Shown one piece after another: positions 6,690 to 7,045 of a stretch of 7,045 bases of DNA. Position numbers and translations under genes: made by a program. Within the stretch, counting starts at the first letter, position 1; the number at the start of each line of letters is the position of its first letter. Origin of the DNA: an uncultured Chloroflexota bacterium (GTDB taxonomy: Bacteria; Chloroflexota; Dehalococcoidia; SAR202; UBA11138). Under the pieces are notes generated by a model. That model was not told the origin of the DNA and searched no databases. It worked only from the letters and a program-made list of their open reading frames with translations. Location of the stretch: positions 1 to 7,045 of the forward strand of contig CAJWRP010000113.1 of the NCBI GenBank assembly GCA_913046025.1. Direction: 5' to 3'.

Positions 6690-7045
6690 CTGTTTGGCCA
6701 TGGCGGTCTGACACCGACTCCATTACAACACTTTCCCAGGTCATCTTCTTGGCGCAGGGACGGTAAGCCCGGTGGACTCTCGCCTCAGTCGGTTAAGCAT
6801 GTCCATAAGGCTCTGCATGTTGCATTGGCCGATGCCGTAAAGTGGGGCAAGCTGTACCGAAATCCTGCTGACCATGTGACCCCTCCCAAGGTTAAAAAGA
6901 ATGAGATTAGGGTCATGAGCCCCGAGGAGATTCACTTGCTAATGGGAGAGACTCAGAAAACCGTCTACCATCCTCTGTTCTTCACTCTTCTGTACACGGG
7001 TCTGAGGCGATCTGAGGCGATGGCATTGAGGTGGTCTGACATTGA
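6690..7045 (+). pseudogene. Tyrosine recombinase/phage integrase, N-terminally broken, runs off window
   Basis: This frame encodes part of a tyrosine recombinase, the enzyme that integrates and excises phages and genomic islands. The core-binding domain is seen from about 6708 (LQHF, RRDGKPGGLSPQSVKHVHKA), with WGKLYRNPADHVTPPK near 6843-6890. The catalytic domain starts at about 6915 (MSPEEIHLL), and TGLRRSEAMALRWSDI ends the window. The Arg codon at 7005 should be the first catalytic Arg. The remaining catalytic residues lie outside. Homology appears to reach back to about 6690, directly after an in-frame TAA at 6687-6689. No ATG, GTG or TTG occurs in frame until TTG at 6825, inside the domain. 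About 65 or more residues of the normal N-terminus are therefore missing or frameshifted. It is most likely a decaying integrase, although a sequencing error at the 5' end could give the same picture. Confidence 0.75.

Noticed and set aside
7001..7020. Perfect tandem 10-base repeat TCTGAGGCGA in the integrase
   Set aside because: It encodes the canonical TGLRRSEA motif without disturbing the frame, so it is probably a coincidence of codon choice and not a recent duplication.

Overview
This is a bacterial chromosomal segment in which every recognisable gene lies on the + strand. It combines a conserved housekeeping pair (rpsO-pnp) with less conserved metabolic and decaying genes. Several things point to Chloroflexota, perhaps Dehalococcoidia: the style of the transporter tail, a FHA plus winged-helix regulator layout, and use of TTG starts behind strong Shine-Dalgarno sites. 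That assignment is an inference from family resemblance and was not tested.

Layout. Positions 3-287 are the C-terminal end of a major facilitator superfamily exporter cut by the window edge. An extended -10 promoter near 346 precedes the wreck of a regulator (about 386-1004). This once joined an FHA phosphopeptide-binding domain to an OmpR-type winged helix, and is now broken by an in-frame TGA, a frameshift and a TAG at a conserved Trp position. A short receiver-like scrap may follow (1007-1097). Next is a compact module: a 62-residue AtzG/GatC-like protein (1157-1345), whose stop overlaps the GTG start of an amidase-signature hydrolase (1342-2754), then an alpha/beta hydrolase (2832-3746, TTG start) 77 bases downstream. 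These probably form one catabolic transcription unit with an unknown amide substrate.

A good extended -10 promoter (3882-3911) and a short leader with two adjacent hairpins lead into rpsO (ribosomal protein S15, TTG start at 3964). A terminator-like hairpin overlaps the rpsO stop, and pnp (polynucleotide phosphorylase, 4298-6499) follows with a strong ribosome binding site and a glycine/arginine-rich tail. A hairpin at 6533-6559 probably ends that unit. The right edge (6690-7045) holds an N-terminally broken tyrosine recombinase that runs off the window, marking a possible edge of an integrated element.

I see no convincing undescribed defence or mobile system. The best candidate for something functionally new is the amidase module with its tiny coupled partner. 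The decayed regulator, the hairpin leader of rpsO and the recombinase remnant are the other points worth attention.
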